Positions 50,553 through 62,577 of a stretch of 64,000 bases of DNA are shown piece by piece. The first letter of the stretch is position 1; each line of letters opens with the position of its first letter. The notes beneath the pieces are model-generated. The model had not been told where the DNA came from and made no database searches. It saw only the letters and a program-made list of their open reading frames with translations. The position numbers and the translations under genes were made by a program. The stretch comes from Camillea tinctor (taxonomy: Eukaryota; Ascomycota; Sordariomycetes; Xylariales; Xylariaceae). Location of the stretch: contig MU394082.1 of NCBI GenBank assembly GCA_022578605.1, positions 186,001-250,000 on the forward strand. The letters are read 5' to 3'.

Positions 50553-52393
50553 TTATCCTGAGTTCACGACCTGGATCTCCTTGGCAAATACCGAAGATCT
50601 TTTACGTCCCTCATGCGGAATCCCAAAATGTTTGTACCCTCCTGTGAACTCCTCTATAACTGGCAAGGCATTGCAGCCGCCTTTAACACTGTCAGCAATA
50701 TACCCTTTCGCACGCAATACGCTGGTTGCGACGCGGGAACAATCCCCATTATAGCAAAGGACAATGATCTTTCTATCCCGTGTGAAGGGTGGCATTTTTT
50801 CTCCTGAATTGAATCGAGATTCGAGCTTGGTCCATATCGATGAGAGCACACCAGGATCGGAAAATGGGCTAGGGTCATCGCGGTTGGCAAGCGGTAGGTT
50901 AACCGCACCAAGAAAACTCAATTGAGGCAGAGCCGACGGCTGACGTAGGTCAAGGAACGATACTTTCCCAACCTGAGATATCAAATCTTGCAAGGAGGTT
51001 TCTCGCTCCCAAGCATCGTCGTATCGATACAAATCTACCTTTGCAAGGCTCTGATGAGAAGTCAGCTGCCGTTTCAGATAGATAAGTTAATGCTTCTGTA
51101 CAAACCTCATTCTTGACAGAAGGAAAGTGGCTGGGCCCTAATTTATCGAAGTACTCGTCTATGTACTGATAGGGAAGATCACAGCATAAAAAGACACAAT
51201 GTATCTCGCCGTCAGAACCAGACAACTCTGAAAGTTTTGAGGCCTGTTTACGCTTCTCAAGGAATTGGAAGAGTCCTTGAAGATTGAAACCGGATGATGG
51301 TCCACAGACGATTCCCTGTCTGCACATCTCCAAAGACAGCAAGAAAGAATCGTGTGAACCAACTTCCTCGATTCCGTCGATGGACTTTTTCCATGGAAAT
51401 TTGACGGGTGCTAGGAGGCTGAATGAACGTGGCCCTGGGACCCGATCTCCTGCTTGGGTACAAACACTAGTAACGTTAGTATTCATGTCGACTATGATAT
51501 GTGAAAGTAAGATAAATACCCCAAGCGGAAGACTGAAGGCTTAGCGTCTCCAAAGTATGTTCCAAGACCGGTGATAGTTCCTATATAGTGTCAGAAGATA
51601 TGTTGTTTTAATCAGCCTGAGCTTCATACCGGATGTCCCCATGCCGGCGCAGATGAGGTTAATATCAGGTAGCTGCCTCAAAATCTGTGGACCTGTCCAT
51701 CTAATATGTGACTTCCAATTCTGATACATCAAGTTAGTTCCATAATTTCCTCGAGCTGCTTCTCAATGTACCTCGTCATTGTCATACTGGTTTGGATTGA
51801 TAATGTGATCTGTCTCTTCAGCCAGTCTCTGAGCAGCTCTAATCCCGCCACGATCGTCTGTTGGCTCAGGCTGAGAAGGCCCACCAAAGAGAGTTCTAGT
51901 TTAGACAAAATATCAGTTTGTATACCCCTACTTCAGAGATTTTACTGAATATACTTACATGTTGAGACCAAAAAATCTCATCAACCGAAGTTTGGCAGTT
52001 GAGGTCTTATTTGAGAGAAACGCTCTCACGTCTGAGATTCCGTGGAATGCTCTCGATACCAGTGCCATTGAGATAACGGTGGAGCCGGAGCTATACTCGA
52101 TAATGGTTTCCGTTTTCCCCGGAATGACAGACTTTTCGAGGAGGTTTAGTGCTAGGTGCTATTAGTGAAAGTTCCTTGACCACCGGTGCTTGGTTCTTAC
52201 CTGGCATGGCCTTGACGTTATTGGCCGGGTGCATCGTCATCAGCTTAGCATATATACGCACCCCATCCTGACGGTATGGGTTGAGGCAGTCAGGAAGCTC
52301 TACCAGGGGCAACGGTGGTCCTGCATCGGGGTTGAAGTACTGTTGAACGGAACCCGGTCCTTTGAATACATTAAGGAAGTTGTTTTCTGCCAT
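50553..52393 (-). CDS. Fusion of PLP-dependent cysteine-synthase-like domain and rhodanese domain
   Basis: 506 aa in seven exons (52393-52201, 52151-51959, 51895-51772, 51720-51630, 51580-51520, 51466-51106, 51050-50553), summing to 507 codons. Residues 1 to about 330 form a fold-type II PLP enzyme (cysteine synthase/beta-replacement family). Lys61 in NNVKAMPALN is the likely PLP lysine, SSGST at 85-89 the substrate loop, and GMGTSGTITGLGTY the phosphate-binding glycine loop. From about 365 a rhodanese domain follows: FLDLRQPSALPQ, GAVNLPLA, and the active loop LCYNGDCSR with Cys440 and Cys445. Rhodaneses transfer sulfane sulfur. The substrate is unknown. Lying between the trans-ER and the exporter, it is probably part of the cluster, possibly making or attaching an amino-acid or sulfur unit (inference). 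Confidence 0.85.
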
Positions 52394-53648
52394 GTTTTGC
52401 GCAGTGGGTTAATCGTCTTACTCTGCTGAACCCCTTCGCTTCTAGTGACAAGAAGAAAGTAGGTTTCCTTCCCTGAACAGAAATTTGAACAACGGATACT
52501 ATGGCCTTTTATTTCAAAACTCAGCATCAGGGGTCCGGATATATTCTAGTATATCATTGGTTGGTGTGATACCCTTTGTATGAGAATAAGCAAGCATCGG
52601 TTTCTGTAATCCTCGTCCAGGATAAGCCTCCATGACCTGATATTCCCGCTTGGTTGAGACCATCCAGATCTCTCAAAATTTGCGACCCCATCTTTTGTAA
52701 CACCCAAAACAGTATAAAACCTGCATTAACTCGTTTTACAGAATGGTTTGTCATGTAGCACTGACGACAGTCGTCCCTGTTAGTAAGAAACGGCTACCAC
52801 ATCGAAACAATGGAGAAAAGTGCGGCTCCCGTGGGACAACCACCCAGTTAGACAATCAGAACGTTACCTCATGTGGATTTATAATCCGAAGATCATCTAG
52901 GGATGATATACATGTGTTAAGCAATCAAACGGCACTACTACATATAGACCATCTTGGCTAGCCATCAAGGTAACAGCCGCGTACCAAAACGCCGGTATTA
53001 TCAGCCATCAAGGTGATGATCACAAGCTGAAATACTAGTAGCCAAGACAATATTTTGCTAACTATATCTTATAGATCATTGTGATAAAAGAGAAATCACA
53101 TCTGAACCCAATTCTTTTTACGTATTCATGAAGGTGCCGGAGTATAGAACATCCATGAAAGCCAGGAGAACCCCCCAAAGACATTCCACAGATCTTACCC
53201 TAGTATCAAAATTCAACATAGAGAAATCAGGCTAAGGCAACTAACGCGTCATTTTGAGAGGTCAAGTTGAACAAGAATATCCTCTTCACTAAGCATGAAA
53301 GGGAAAGAAGGGACATAGGGTGGGATCAGAACTCCTCCTTTCCATCATGTATTCGCAGGGATTAGCGCAATTTTGAGGTTGTTATGAGATTGTTTTTGAC
53401 CAATAGTTGCTTGGCGACAGCCCACATCCAAAGCATGTCTAATAGGCTAAGGAATCGCAATAGAAATAATAAACTAGCACAGGAGACTGTCTTCAAAGAC
53501 TAGTAGGTGTACGTATTACATTTCCCTTACACGTGTCCCGCATGCATGGAATAGCCTGGGCATCTAGCGGTCACGTTGGCCTTATAATAGGATAAACACA
53601 CTCGAAGCTACCTCATGGCAATAGACTTCTATTCCGCCTCGCTCAGAC
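52394..53648. promoter_or_regulatory. Divergent promoter of the PLP/rhodanese gene and the MFS gene
   Basis: 1.25 kb between two divergent starts. A 12-bp direct repeat, AGCCATCAAGGT, occurs at 52960-52971 and 53003-53014, 43 bp apart. Such a pair could be a shared regulator site; this is inference only. No ORF of interest. Confidence 0.35.
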
Positions 53649-55823
53649 ATGGAGAACAAGGTGAATGAAGAAGTGCTTCAGGCACGGGAAGTCAGTGATA
53701 CTGATGTCGAATTAACTTCGGCTGAGGATGGTCTCCAAACAGCCGAGTCCCCTAAGCAGGAGGCACACGAATTTAACGAACAAACTAACTATGTTCCCAA
53801 AAGAACCATTATTACGGTGAGATCCAATTACTGCGTCTTTCCAACCTAAAACAATAGAACTGACACTTCGAAGATATTTCTTGCATGTGGTAGTGTGGAC
53901 TTGATCGCCCTTATAGACCAAACTACGCTTGCAGCTAGCTTGTACATCATCGGCGATGCCTTGGGGGCCAGCAATCAGGTATCATGGATCGCGAATGGCT
54001 ATTTCATGTAAGATTAATCATATACCACGGAATAAGTATATTAGCTAATATTCGATACCATTTTCTCAGAACCTCCACAGTCGGCCAGTTACTATATGGC
54101 CGGCTCTCAGACATCTGGTCTCGGAAGGTCATCCTCTTGCTTGGTCTTGCTATTTTCTTCTTCGGCTCGCTGGCTTCTTCCCTTGCACAAAGTGTCACCC
54201 AGCTCATCATCTTTCGCTGCTTCACCGGCATTGGTGGTGGTGGGTTGATGACCGTCGCGCAGTTGATCGTCAGTGATGTCGTACCTCTACGCGAAAGGGG
54301 CAAATATCAAGGAATTCTAGTACGTGCTGCTCTACAGTTGACTATGTTCGATCTTATGTCTCATACCATGAGCAGGGCGCGGTTGTGGCTATTGCCAATG
54401 GCATTGGGCCTGTTATTGGTGGTTCACTCTCTTCGATATCTCGGGACTCTTGGCGTTGGATTTTTCGTCTCAATCTACCTTTGACTGTACTCACTACTAT
54501 ATGTGTGATCTTCTTTATGCCGCTAAAGAAGGTTGAAGGAAACTGGAGACTGTACGAAGCCCCTTGACATATCTTGGCTATGATGAGATTATCTGATGAC
54601 GATGTATAGAAAACTCAAAGCGGTAGACTTCATAGGTGTCGGACTCGCTCTGGCTGGAACGTCCGTTCTTTTGCTAGGTTTGACCTGGGGAGGCGCGGAA
54701 TACCCATGGGAATCTGCACATGTTATTGCTACTCTAGTGATCGGCGTTGCAGTTTCTATAGCCTTTGTCCTTTGGCAGTGGAAAGGGCCGCGATATCCAC
54801 TTGTGCCCCGTAGGTCCCAGGCCCCTCCTTGAGTTTACCACCCTTTGTGTCTAACATCACCTTCCTATTTAGTGCATATCTTCAAGTCCAAAGTGGTCAA
54901 TGGAGCATGCATCAGCATGGCCATAAATGGTTGGAATTTTGTCGTTCAGGTCTACTATATCCCAACTTTCTATCAACTCGCCTATGGATATTCAGCCACT
55001 ACTGCCGGCGCAATGCTGCTTCCCATCACTCTTGTTCAGACCATAAGCAGTACGTTATCAGGTCTGATCGTTCATTGGGTTGGCCGATACCGAGAGTGTA
55101 TATTGTTTGGGTGGTTTGCTTGGGCCATTGGTCTTGGCTTGATGTCGACGTTGGATGAAAATTCCGGTGTTGGGAAGCAAATAGGATACAGTATTATTAT
55201 TGGAGTAGGCGTTGGAAATACGCTACAACCGTAAGACTCCCCTATTCGGGTAAAGAATTTGTGAAACTGACTGTTTAATAGAGCCCTCATCGCCATCCAA
55301 GCTGGCGTGGAAAGAAGGGATATGGCAGTAGTAACATCTTTCCGAAAGTAGGCATTGAGCTCAATTTCCTAACTCAGAAGGAAGCAATTGGAACTGACTG
55401 ATCCTGATTACTACAGCTTTATTCGAAATCTTGGGGCAACCCTGGGCCTGGCGATCTGTGGAACTATCCTGTAAGTTATTCCATTCAACAGCTATATGAC
55501 TCAAATAAGACTAATTGTCATACTTTAATAGGAACAATATCGTAGCGAACGCGTTATCTTCACTATCACTTGAGGATGATGCTACTTCGTATTTGCTATC
55601 AAGTCCACAGTCATATCTGTCCAGTATCCCTATAGATCAGCAACAGACTATTCGAGAGGTTCTTATCCCAGCTTACAGGGAAGCTTTTAGAGTAATTTTC
55701 ATTGTCGGTGCATCTCTAGCGGCCTTTGCTTTTGTAATTGTCTGGTTTATGGTACCGCAAGTTGAGCTCAGTCGTCCAGACGATGAGAAACTAAAGCAGG
55801 AAGGTCGCAAGGAAGCAGCATAA
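53649..55823 (+). CDS. MFS multidrug exporter, DHA2 (14-TM) family
   Basis: A 565-aa plasma-membrane drug:proton antiporter. Nine exons (53649-53816, 53874-54007, 54070-54319, 54376-54551, 54610-54809, 54873-55230, 55282-55347, 55417-55470, 55532-55823) sum to exactly 566 codons. An acidic cytosolic N-terminus of about 50 residues is followed by TM1 with LIDQTTLAAS, the DHA2 equivalent of LDxTIV. Motif A is YGRLSDIWSRK, and the TM4-5 region has FRCFTGIGGGGLMT and GIGPVIGGSL (motif C, typical of antiporters). About fourteen hydrophobic segments are visible. It is transcribed away from the PLP/rhodanese gene across a shared promoter. Its place in the cluster suggests export of, or resistance to, the polyketide product. 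Confidence 0.9.
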
Positions 55824-56236
55824 TTAGAGTTGATAGAATCAGTCGCAAGTCTAGTATTGCTATCGACGGTTTCTAGACATCGCTATTTGTAATTATGCGC
55901 ACAGGACTGCATTGTTTCATTCGATCATGGCTAGGTAGTATCGGCAGCAAGCTACACGTGGTAGCCCATAGATATAAACCGTACGCATATAGGGGAGATA
56001 GACAAGGTACATAGATAAAATTAGATTTGCCAGTCCCTCGATATGTCAATAGGGATAAAATTGCTTACGCTTCCACCAACCATGCTATATTTGAGTATAA
56101 TCTTTTCTAGACCGTGTTTGTTTCATCCAAGATCTCCGTTGTACCTAGATATTCCATATGCTACAACATCCAGTATGTGCCTTTCTTCTTACATGGGTTA
56201 TACACATCAAATGCAGAATATAGTAGTGCCTAGATC
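55824..56236. other. Short intergenic region, convergent 3' ends
   Basis: About 400 bp between the MFS gene (+) and the hydrolase pseudogene (-). Nothing recognised. Confidence 0.5.
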
Positions 56237-57405
56237 TTATTCAATCAACAACCACTTAATGCCCCCTACAAGATTTTCCAACCATTGCTTCGTAACAGGC
56301 AAGTCTGGACAGGTCATCCAAAACCCATGCGGAAGACCAGGATATATACTCAACTTGGTTGATAATCCTGCCTCTTCCAGCAATTGCCCTAGGAGTATCG
56401 CTTCATCGCGTCGAGGATCCCAGCCACAGATAGCGAAAATGCCTTTTGAGCTATACCCGCATGCGATTCAAACACTAGAGGCGACAACCGCTTGTCTGCT
56501 GGAGGGGCCCCATATTTGCCTTCAACCCACATAAGCGAATGCGTTCGAAATACAGGGGCAGGGGGTTTTTGGAAGAGCTTACCAGCCAGCCAGCGAAATA
56601 GTCAATCGATTTCCTAGTTAGTCCGGGTGCATCCTCAATTTCGTCCACACTCAAAATATGTTCCCTACCTACCTATATTTTTCTGGTCTCACATCCGGGT
56701 GACAGAAAGAACTAGCGAGGAAGACCAATCCGGCGATTTTAGGTGAAAGACCTTCCTGCAGTGAAAGGTGGGATATCCCGGCTGTGAAGTTCCCCCCAGC
56801 TGAGGTCCCGCCCAGGATAAAACCCCTCTTTAGGTCACTATTGAGTCTTATTTGACCGTCCGCTGACGCTACCTGGAGTATTGAAGGACATGAAATCAGC
56901 TCTGATAGATCTTCGTTGCAAACAATGCCCAGGGACTCAACTAATTACCCATCTGGCTACGTCAAAGCAGTCCTCAAACCCTACAGGGAACTTGTTCTCG
57001 GGCGCCAGTCGATACTCGACATTGACAATGATAATTGGAATCTGTTCAGCTATTGCTCTGCATGTTGTGTCATCCGTCTCCAAACTTCCAGTGACAAATC
57101 CGCCACCATGGATATACACAAATAGTGGAAGGGCATCATGCAGTGATATCTGACGATATATTCACAGTATAGTTTGATAACCATCGCGTAGGGGAATCTG
57201 AAATTCTTCAATGCTCAAGCCAGGTTGTGGCTCGATAGGTTTTCGATCTCTGGACATTTTCTCAATACGAGTTCCCGGTGGAAGTCTATTAGAAAACTAT
57301 CATCCCTACCTGGTTAGAATTGTTTTTCAAATTCTACCCATGAGTAACGAAACTTACATTTATTTATTCAGGGTGTAGATGAGCCGGATGTCTATGTTCC
57401 GCCAT
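56237..57405 (-). pseudogene. Alpha/beta-hydrolase (hormone-sensitive-lipase family), decayed
   Basis: The oxyanion-hole motif HGGGF, the EYRLAPEN block, the nucleophile motif GTSAGG (Ser codon at 56801-56803), the acid block WDPRRDE and the histidine block GLPHGFW are all present in the right order. However, they are spread over different frames. Lesions seen are a TAA at 57364-57366 near the start, a TGA at 57162-57164 before HGGGF, a TAG at 56669-56671 with a nearby frame change (a GTAG tandem), and another frame change near 56434-56440. At least two introns appear to remain. Enzymes of this family hydrolyse esters, and a hydrolase next to a PKS without a release domain usually frees the product. 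The gene as read cannot give a full-length protein. Confidence 0.8.
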
Positions 57406-59082
57406 TTTTAAAAGAAAAGAACCTTGCCAGACAGCGGAAAATTGGAATAATCGCGGGATTCGTTCACGTAGTATATGATAGTATTTTATACTATGCGGGG
57501 TAGTGTTTACAATCGGGGTTTGACAGGGTATACTCAGACGTTATGGCAAAATTAAACAAACCAGGGATAACTAAAACCATTCTCATACATAATATCGAAG
57601 TGAAGTCATTAATTATATACACCAGCCTGCGTTATTTGAGGCTTACGAAGAGCGTGCCACAGTAGCGTAATACAGGCAGCGGACTTCATACAATACCCCT
57701 ATTCCCCTTGTGTATGCATTAGTTACAACTATGGTTAGCTTAGTTCCCTATATACTTATGTATATTCTAGTAGGTTTAGCTAGGCATGACTTGGCTACAC
57801 ACACTCAAGATTATCATCATATGAGATCTCACTATGAGGGCAAGAAGGGTTATAAGATGTAAAATCCTCGCCGCTGGTCCTTATTCTCTAGTCTGGTCGT
57901 GTTTGGCTTTCTGAGCACTAAATCATTTTTAGGTTGAGAATACCTTGACGGGTATTCACACTACCGTTGCCAATCAATGTAATGGGCTATAGTACAGAAG
58001 AATTGTCGAAAAAAAAGATCAGCCAATTCTGGGCAGTGTCCCGAAATCGGAATCCTTTTAGGGGAGCGATAGTGTACATACAAAATCGAGGAAGCCCCAA
58101 TAGGAGTTCAAGTATTAAGTAGAGGAGGATCTAGCTAAATAATTATTCGATGTAAGAGACCAGTTTATAGTTTACGGGAGCTGCTAAGGTTGATTTCAAT
58201 CTCACAAACAATTGTTTCCTTTACAATATGGCCTGCGACATAATCAAAGTAAGAAATTGATGGGAGACTATGTAAAATACTCTGGTTCTGTGTTGTCTCA
58301 TCCACGACGGAGCTTTTATCTATCTACTCCAAAATATATAGTTGATTTGAAGGCAACTTGTTTAAACTATTAATAACCGTTCTGGCATTAATAATATTGG
58401 TTATGGGGTCCCCAATGTTGTATATAAAATCAGCTTTTATGTGAACTATCTTCTCTCCGAATAGCTTAATATTAAATACAGCTCTAATAACTTTTTTATA
58501 TTTCAGGTGAGAATGGAATCATATTCATTATCATGCTAGTGAACGTATATTTGCACATAGTGTCATTAGTATACACTTCACTTTGCAAAAGAAAGGTACC
58601 TACCTAATAAATAAATTGCAGTGAAGGAGCGACTGATACTTCAGAAATAACTTTTCAAAGCTTCTCTAAATTATTCCGTATCCAATTCTGAATATAGATC
58701 ATGAGGATCATTTAATCACGCAAGCTCCGCGTGTTCAATTACCGATTTCAGTGTGATACAGAAAGATTGCAGTGTTTTTCCACCTACGCCGGTGGATATG
58801 ACCATGAAGAAGTGCTCAATATATTCTGCACTGACACCTTGGACCCTGATGCAATATAGAGGCTGAAGCAAAATTAATCAAGTAGAGCTACAATAGAACC
58901 TGACGTCTTGCTAAATTCCCACCAATCAAATCGTCTAAATAGCCCAACGAGGAAGAACGAAGAAATTATATAAAACATTCAAACTGGATATACTGTTGGA
59001 TGGAGTCCATCTGTTGCGTATATGATATAAAACAAACACACAAATTCCCTTGTTACCTCTTTAAGTTCAAACAGTTGTCGAA
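57406..59082. other. A+T-rich intergenic region
   Basis: 1.7 kb on the right border of the polyketide cluster. No ORF, repeat or RNA gene was recognised. Confidence 0.45.
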
Positions 59083-60339
59083 ATGAGACTAACAATCATC
59101 ACTGGCTTTCTACTGCTCACCACGTACGTCTCCGCACATGGCTACGTGCAGCAGATTCAACTAGGAGACAGTTTAGTCGACGCATGGAACCCGTATAAAG
59201 ATCCGCAAAAGGACCCTTCAGTTAGCAAGATAACCAGACATTTCTTGAACAACGGACCTGTCACCGATGGCGAGTTCACAGTTAGTGCCCCTTCTCCACC
59301 TTCCTCCCCCCCTCCTCCTCTCTCCCTCTAGCCCCAAGGCTAGGCACCCCTAAAAGCAAATTTACAGACCGATGCTATTACCTGCAACTATGGTGCGAAA
59401 GGCGAAGACAATAATACTCCGGTAAACGTGACGGCCGAAGTTCCTGCTGGGAGCCGCGTGACGTTCTACTGGACAGACTGGCAGAGCGACCATCCCGGCC
59501 CAAGTAAGTAGTACATAGTAGGAATCCTTAGTAACAAGACAGGCAAGAAAACCCCGAAAGTGAAATAAAAAGGGGACCGTTGGTATAATATCTCATATGC
59601 TTGTGAAAAGATGCTGATAAGGTACGATTCTTTTTGGCTGTAACAGTCATGACCTACCTTGCCGCGTGCAACGGCCCCTGCGCCGACTTCTCGGGCTCCT
59701 CGGGCAACGTCTGGGTGAAGATCCACCAGGCAGGCTACGACGCGAGCTTCGGCACTCCATGGGCATCTAAGCGACTCCCCGAGCAGAACAGCACGTGGAC
59801 GATCACGCTTCCGGCCACGCTCGCGCCAGGTGAGTACCTTCTGCGGTACGTACTTACTCCTATTTATCTCCATTTTCTTCCTTTGTCTTATTTGTCGAAC
59901 CCCCCTCCATCACCCTTCCCCACCCCCCTTTTTCTTTTTCCGGGAAGCTCGTCTTTCAGTTACTCACCACCCCCTATGCTTACGTACAGGCACGAGATTC
60001 TCGGCCTGCAGCGGACCAACACGGACGGCTCCCTGGCCCAGTTCTACCCCTCGTGCAACCAGATAACTATCACGGGGCAGGGCACCACGGCACTTCCTGA
60101 GGGTATCGCGCTCCCTGGCGCGTATCAGCCCGATGATACGACGAGCGTGAGTGGATTACCCCCTCCCCCTTTTCTACCCGCGAAGGCGACGTTTCAGAGA
60201 CTGATTGTTCTCTTTGGTGTATTAGATCTTCCTTGAGTACCGCGATATCTCAACTGACAACCCGTACACTGCGCCTGGCGGACAGGTTTGGGGAGATGAA
60301 GGCTGGTCGGGCGAGCAGAATATGGATGGAACTCAATAG
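59083..60339 (+). CDS. AA9 lytic polysaccharide monooxygenase (secreted)
   Basis: Copper-dependent enzyme that cleaves cellulose oxidatively outside the cell. Five exons (59083-59280, 59368-59503, 59647-59845, 59990-60146, 60226-60339) give 267 aa. The signal peptide ends at SA, so that His19 of HGYVQQI becomes residue 1, the first ligand of the copper histidine brace. The second His is in DHPGPIMTYLAAC. Further family marks are the EYLLRHEILGLQ segment with its conserved His and the QFYPSC segment with the axial Tyr. Cysteines of the usual disulfides (TCNYG, AACNGPC, SCNQ) are present. There is no cellulose-binding module at the C-terminus. The gene is probably unrelated to the polyketide cluster. 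Confidence 0.92.
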
Positions 60340-61316
60340 CACGATTCTGCCAACGATAACTCACTAGACGGGTACTAGTAACCGTTTCCCCTAATATCTA
60401 GAAAGAGTCTTGAACGCTCTTGTATATATTGAGTAGTGTCATTCATTATATTATCTATATTTCTTGAAACATAACATATTCGCAGACACTGGGTATTTTA
60501 ACACAACGGTGAGTCTATAATAGCACAGGGTTGATTGGTTATCTAAGACTATATCGTCGTATATACTGCCGTCAACGAACTTCAGACCACTATAAAAGAG
60601 ATTGATATATTAGCATCCAATTGGGTGTTCCTATCTAATCACTTGCGAAGACTTAAACAGCAAGGGGAAAATAATATCGTATTATACGCAATTTATTTAG
60701 ACATAACTGTACCTAAGTATATTTTTTGTTGATCCCCATTTTGACCCCTTTTCTTCTTGTAATTAACGCCACCATCACCGCGGTCGATGTGAAGTTCTCG
60801 TATACCAAAACCCCGATTACCATTAAAACCCACCAACGATGCGCATATAACCAGAGTGAAACAGGAAAGAGACAAATATAAGAAACCACAAAAACCCGAC
60901 CATAAAAACCATTATTATGTTATTACATCCCATCTGGTATTCCTTCTACCCCCTTCTTCGAAGACTCCTTCCCCGCTCCAACAATCCCAGATCCCACCAC
61001 CCCTCCAGTACTCCAAAGAACGTCCTCCTCATCCCTCCCTTCGCACTCTTCCCAGTCCCCCCTACTTCCTTCTCTTGCTCACCACCAGCTGCCCTTGGCG
61101 TAAGTGGGGTGGTAGCTTCATCTTCGTCATTGTCGTCGCCGTTAACGATGACTGCGCGCACTATAACAATCGGAGTCAGCAATTGCCATATTGGGTAACC
61201 TTTTTTTTCTGCTCTTCAGGCTGTGTCTCGGGAAAGTAAAACTCATGCGCTTAGCCTTCCGAGGCAAATTTCTCTCCTGAGTCAGACCAACAAGGGGGAA
61301 TAAATCACTCTCGGAA
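60340..61316. other. Intergenic region
   Basis: About 1 kb between the LPMO gene and the proline-rich ORF on the other strand. No supported feature. Confidence 0.45.
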
Positions 61317-61895
61317 TTACTTACTGCTCCGTATGCGGCGGAACTTGCCCACCGGGACGATTCCCAGCGCGTTACGAGGGGTCTTGTGCTCACGCACAGG
61401 AGGAGATACGAGGGGTGTCACGGGAGTGAAGGCCCCGTCCTCGTCGTCGGTAGTAGCGTTGCTAGGAGCCGGGGATGCGGGGACGGGTGGCACAGGGGGG
61501 ATGATGATAGGGTGTAGGAGTCGCTTTTCTTTCTCCTTTTCTTTGTTGTCGTTGGATGATAATGATCCATCGTGCATGATGGGTATGTATGCCTCCCCTT
61601 TTTCCTCTGACGTCACCGCCGGATGTGGAGGGGGAGGGGGAGGGGGAGGGGGAAGAACTGCTGCCGGGGGCGGAATTAGGAGATTATGGTTGGGATTGGG
61701 GTTGGTGTCGTGGGCGATGAGTGATCGGTCCAGTATGACCGTCGGCCCCGCGTTAGCGTTTGTGATGGTGATGTGCGGGACCGGCGGCGGTACCGGGCGG
61801 CGATACGAGGCCTTGGGCGCCGCGAGGGGGGGCGGGAACCGCGATCCTGCAAGGACGCGGGTACCGAGCGAGGCGGCGGTCGTCGGTTCCCCCAT
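61317..61895 (-). CDS. Proline-rich ORF, doubtful
   Basis: A 192-codon ORF starting with ATG 18 bases downstream of the stop of the MARVEL-like gene on the same strand. It is rich in proline, with a polyproline run encoded by a (GGGGGA)n tract at about 61628-61652, and has a basic C-terminus (KFRRIRSSK). There is no domain. The tiny gap to the gene upstream is unusual for separate fungal genes. It might be a 3' untranslated region or the coding tail of an alternative transcript. Support comes only from length and codon composition in GC-rich DNA. Confidence 0.35.
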   Translation of the reverse strand: MGEPTTAASLGTRVLAGSRFPPPLAAPKASYRRPVPPPVPHITITNANAGPTVILDRSLIAHDTNPNPNHNLLIPPPAAVLPPPPPPPPPHPAVTSEEKGEAYIPIMHDGSLSSNDNKEKEKEKRLLHPIIIPPVPPVPASPAPSNATTDDEDGAFTPVTPLVSPPVREHKTPRNALGIVPVGKFRRIRSSK

Positions 61896-61913
61896 CGAAG
61901 CGCCCGCGCGCCC

Positions 61914-62577
61914 CTAGCCTTCAATATCCTTAGCCGGAGCGGCGCTAGCGCGGACACGCTGCCACAGTCCGACGCAGACAAGCCCCGAGAAGGCGAACAG
62001 CACACACAAGGCGATAGCAAAGCCCCAGACTGCCTTGATCTCATAGCAGTGGGGCTTATCGGTTGTAATGAGCGCCAGATATGTGCCATATTTAGTTAGG
62101 GCAGAACGGCGGTAGGAGGTGGAGATGGAGACAGTGAAGATTTCGTCTGTGGAAGATGAGGTGGGGTCGGGCAGGACATCGCAGTTAAGCAGCGAGAGTG
62201 GCTTGCCGATGGTGGCGGCCACAACGATAGAGGCTACGAGGAGGCACATGTCGATACCACCGGCGATGAGAAGAGGGAGTAGCCCATCGTAGTAGAGGAT
62301 GTAAGATATAGCTACGTAGAGCGTAGCTATGCTTGCCTAGATATTGACATGTTAGTGAGGTTATCTAGGAGATGAGTAGGTGAATTAAAGTTAGGTAGGT
62401 ACATACCACCGTAACTGTACCGATGAGGATGTCCGGTGTCTCGCGCTGGGACGAGGCTAGCTCGGAGATGAAATTAGATGTCAGTCCCACGATGGCGATA
62501 AGTGAGGCGAACTGCATGGCCCGGAGAGCTGTGAAGGTGACGCCGAGCGCACCCAGCTGTGGAGCCTGGAAACGCAT
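61914..62577 (-). CDS. MARVEL-like four-TM membrane protein
   Basis: 197 aa from two exons, 62577-62407 and 62336-61914 (donor GTATGT, acceptor CTAG). There are four hydrophobic segments: FTALRAMQFASLIAIVGLTS; the block spanning the exon junction (ILIGTVTV, then ASIATLYVAISYIL); LLIAGGIDMCLLVASIVVAA; and WGFAIALCVLFAFSGLVCVG. A polar loop with two cysteines (LLNCDVLP, PHCYEI) lies between the last two. Size and layout fit the MARVEL-like family of fungal membrane proteins, which act in membrane apposition and transport; the exact role is unknown. Confidence 0.75.
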
